Assembly (NCBI GenBank): GCA_050331475.1
Contig: JBHJGU010000106.1
Span: forward strand, 1 to 5,007
From: JBHJGU01 sp050331475
Lineage (GTDB): Bacteria; Pseudomonadota; Alphaproteobacteria; Caulobacterales; Maricaulaceae
Length of the DNA stretch: 5,007 nt
Direction of reading: 5' to 3'
Shown piece after piece: positions 4,873-5,007 of the stretch. The position numbers and the translations under genes are program-made. Numbering within the stretch: the first letter of the stretch is position 1; every line of letters starts with the position of its first letter. Under the pieces are notes generated by a model. It was not told the origin of the DNA and searched no databases. It worked only from the letters and a program-made list of their open reading frames with translations.

Positions 4873-5007
4873 TGTGACCCCCGATAATTCTGCCATGTGA
4901 TGCTAGAGTCCGGCCTTCTCGAAAGGACTGGACGAATGAAGCGATCACGGTTTTCGGAAGAGCAGATCATTGGGATTTTGAAGGAGCACGAGGCCGGCGT
5001 GACCGTC
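4873..5007 (+). mobile_element. Left end of an IS3-family insertion sequence (partial)
   Basis: The orfA start at 4936 identifies the element. The left terminal repeat probably begins at TGTGACCCCC (4873) or at TGACCCCC (4875), since IS3-family ends commonly begin with TG. The other end and the target duplication lie outside the window, so the boundary is an estimate. The 60-odd bases before orfA would hold its promoter; no clear pair of boxes is seen. Confidence 0.7.
4936..5007 (+). CDS. IS3-family transposase OrfA, N-terminal fragment (cut by window end)
   Basis: The first 24 codons are visible. The opening KRSRFSEEQIIGILKEHEAG is the typical start of OrfA in many IS3-family elements, the first turn of a helix-turn-helix that binds the terminal repeats. 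In this family OrfA is about 85-100 residues and is joined by programmed -1 frameshifting to OrfB, which carries the DDE catalytic domain; both would continue beyond 5007. The ATG at 4936 follows GAAAGGA (4921-4927) by eight bases. Nothing in the visible part suggests damage. Confidence 0.92.
   Translation, partial: MKRSRFSEEQIIGILKEHEAGVTV

Noticed and set aside
4617..4970. Minus-strand ORF of 117 codons ending in a GPEGLEPPT-type sequence
   Set aside because: That ending is the well-known spurious translation of the antisense of a tRNA. The rest crosses the AT-rich patch and the IS end, so it is not a gene.

Overview
The window looks like a GC-rich alphaproteobacterial chromosome segment. 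The evidence is high-GC codon usage throughout, an Ala/Trp-rich protein type that I associate with Alphaproteobacteria, a VapB-type antitoxin and an IS3-family transposase of kinds common there, and a tRNA whose sequence resembles alphaproteobacterial tRNA-Ile2. I cannot place it to genus; a marine lineage such as Maricaulales or Hyphomonadales is only a guess.

Layout from left to right. Positions 1-1377 (+) hold the 3' part of an uncharacterised gene that starts before the window and ends in a hydrophobic segment. A 142-nt gap follows, with a candidate promoter, a perfect 8-bp hairpin and a Shine-Dalgarno. Then comes panD (1520-1885, +), encoding aspartate 1-decarboxylase, which makes beta-alanine for pantothenate and CoA. 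Converging on panD from the minus strand is a decayed type II toxin-antitoxin pair: an intact VapB/Phd-type antitoxin (2182-2466) and a VapC-like PIN toxin (1838-2185) that has lost its C-terminal catalytic half and runs antisense into panD. Upstream of the antitoxin, also on the minus strand, lies a secreted SIMPL-domain (DUF541) protein (2537-3382) with a striking 39-residue His/Asp tail. A 124-bp divergent intergenic region separates it from a 331-residue protein of unknown function (3507-4502, +), which is followed by a good intrinsic terminator.

The right end holds a 14-bp palindrome, a tRNA with anticodon CAU that is best read as tRNA-Ile2 (4584-4660), a GC-rich stretch that can fold into strong hairpins, an abruptly AT-rich 50-bp patch, and the left end of an IS3-family insertion sequence whose orfA begins at 4936 and runs off the window.

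The genes do not form one pathway. This is housekeeping content (panD, tRNA, envelope protein) interrupted by accessory remnants (the toxin-antitoxin pair and the IS). The best candidates for something new are the His-rich SIMPL protein, the two uncharacterised proteins, and the structured region between the tRNA and the IS. I see no convincing complete new defence or biosynthetic system here.
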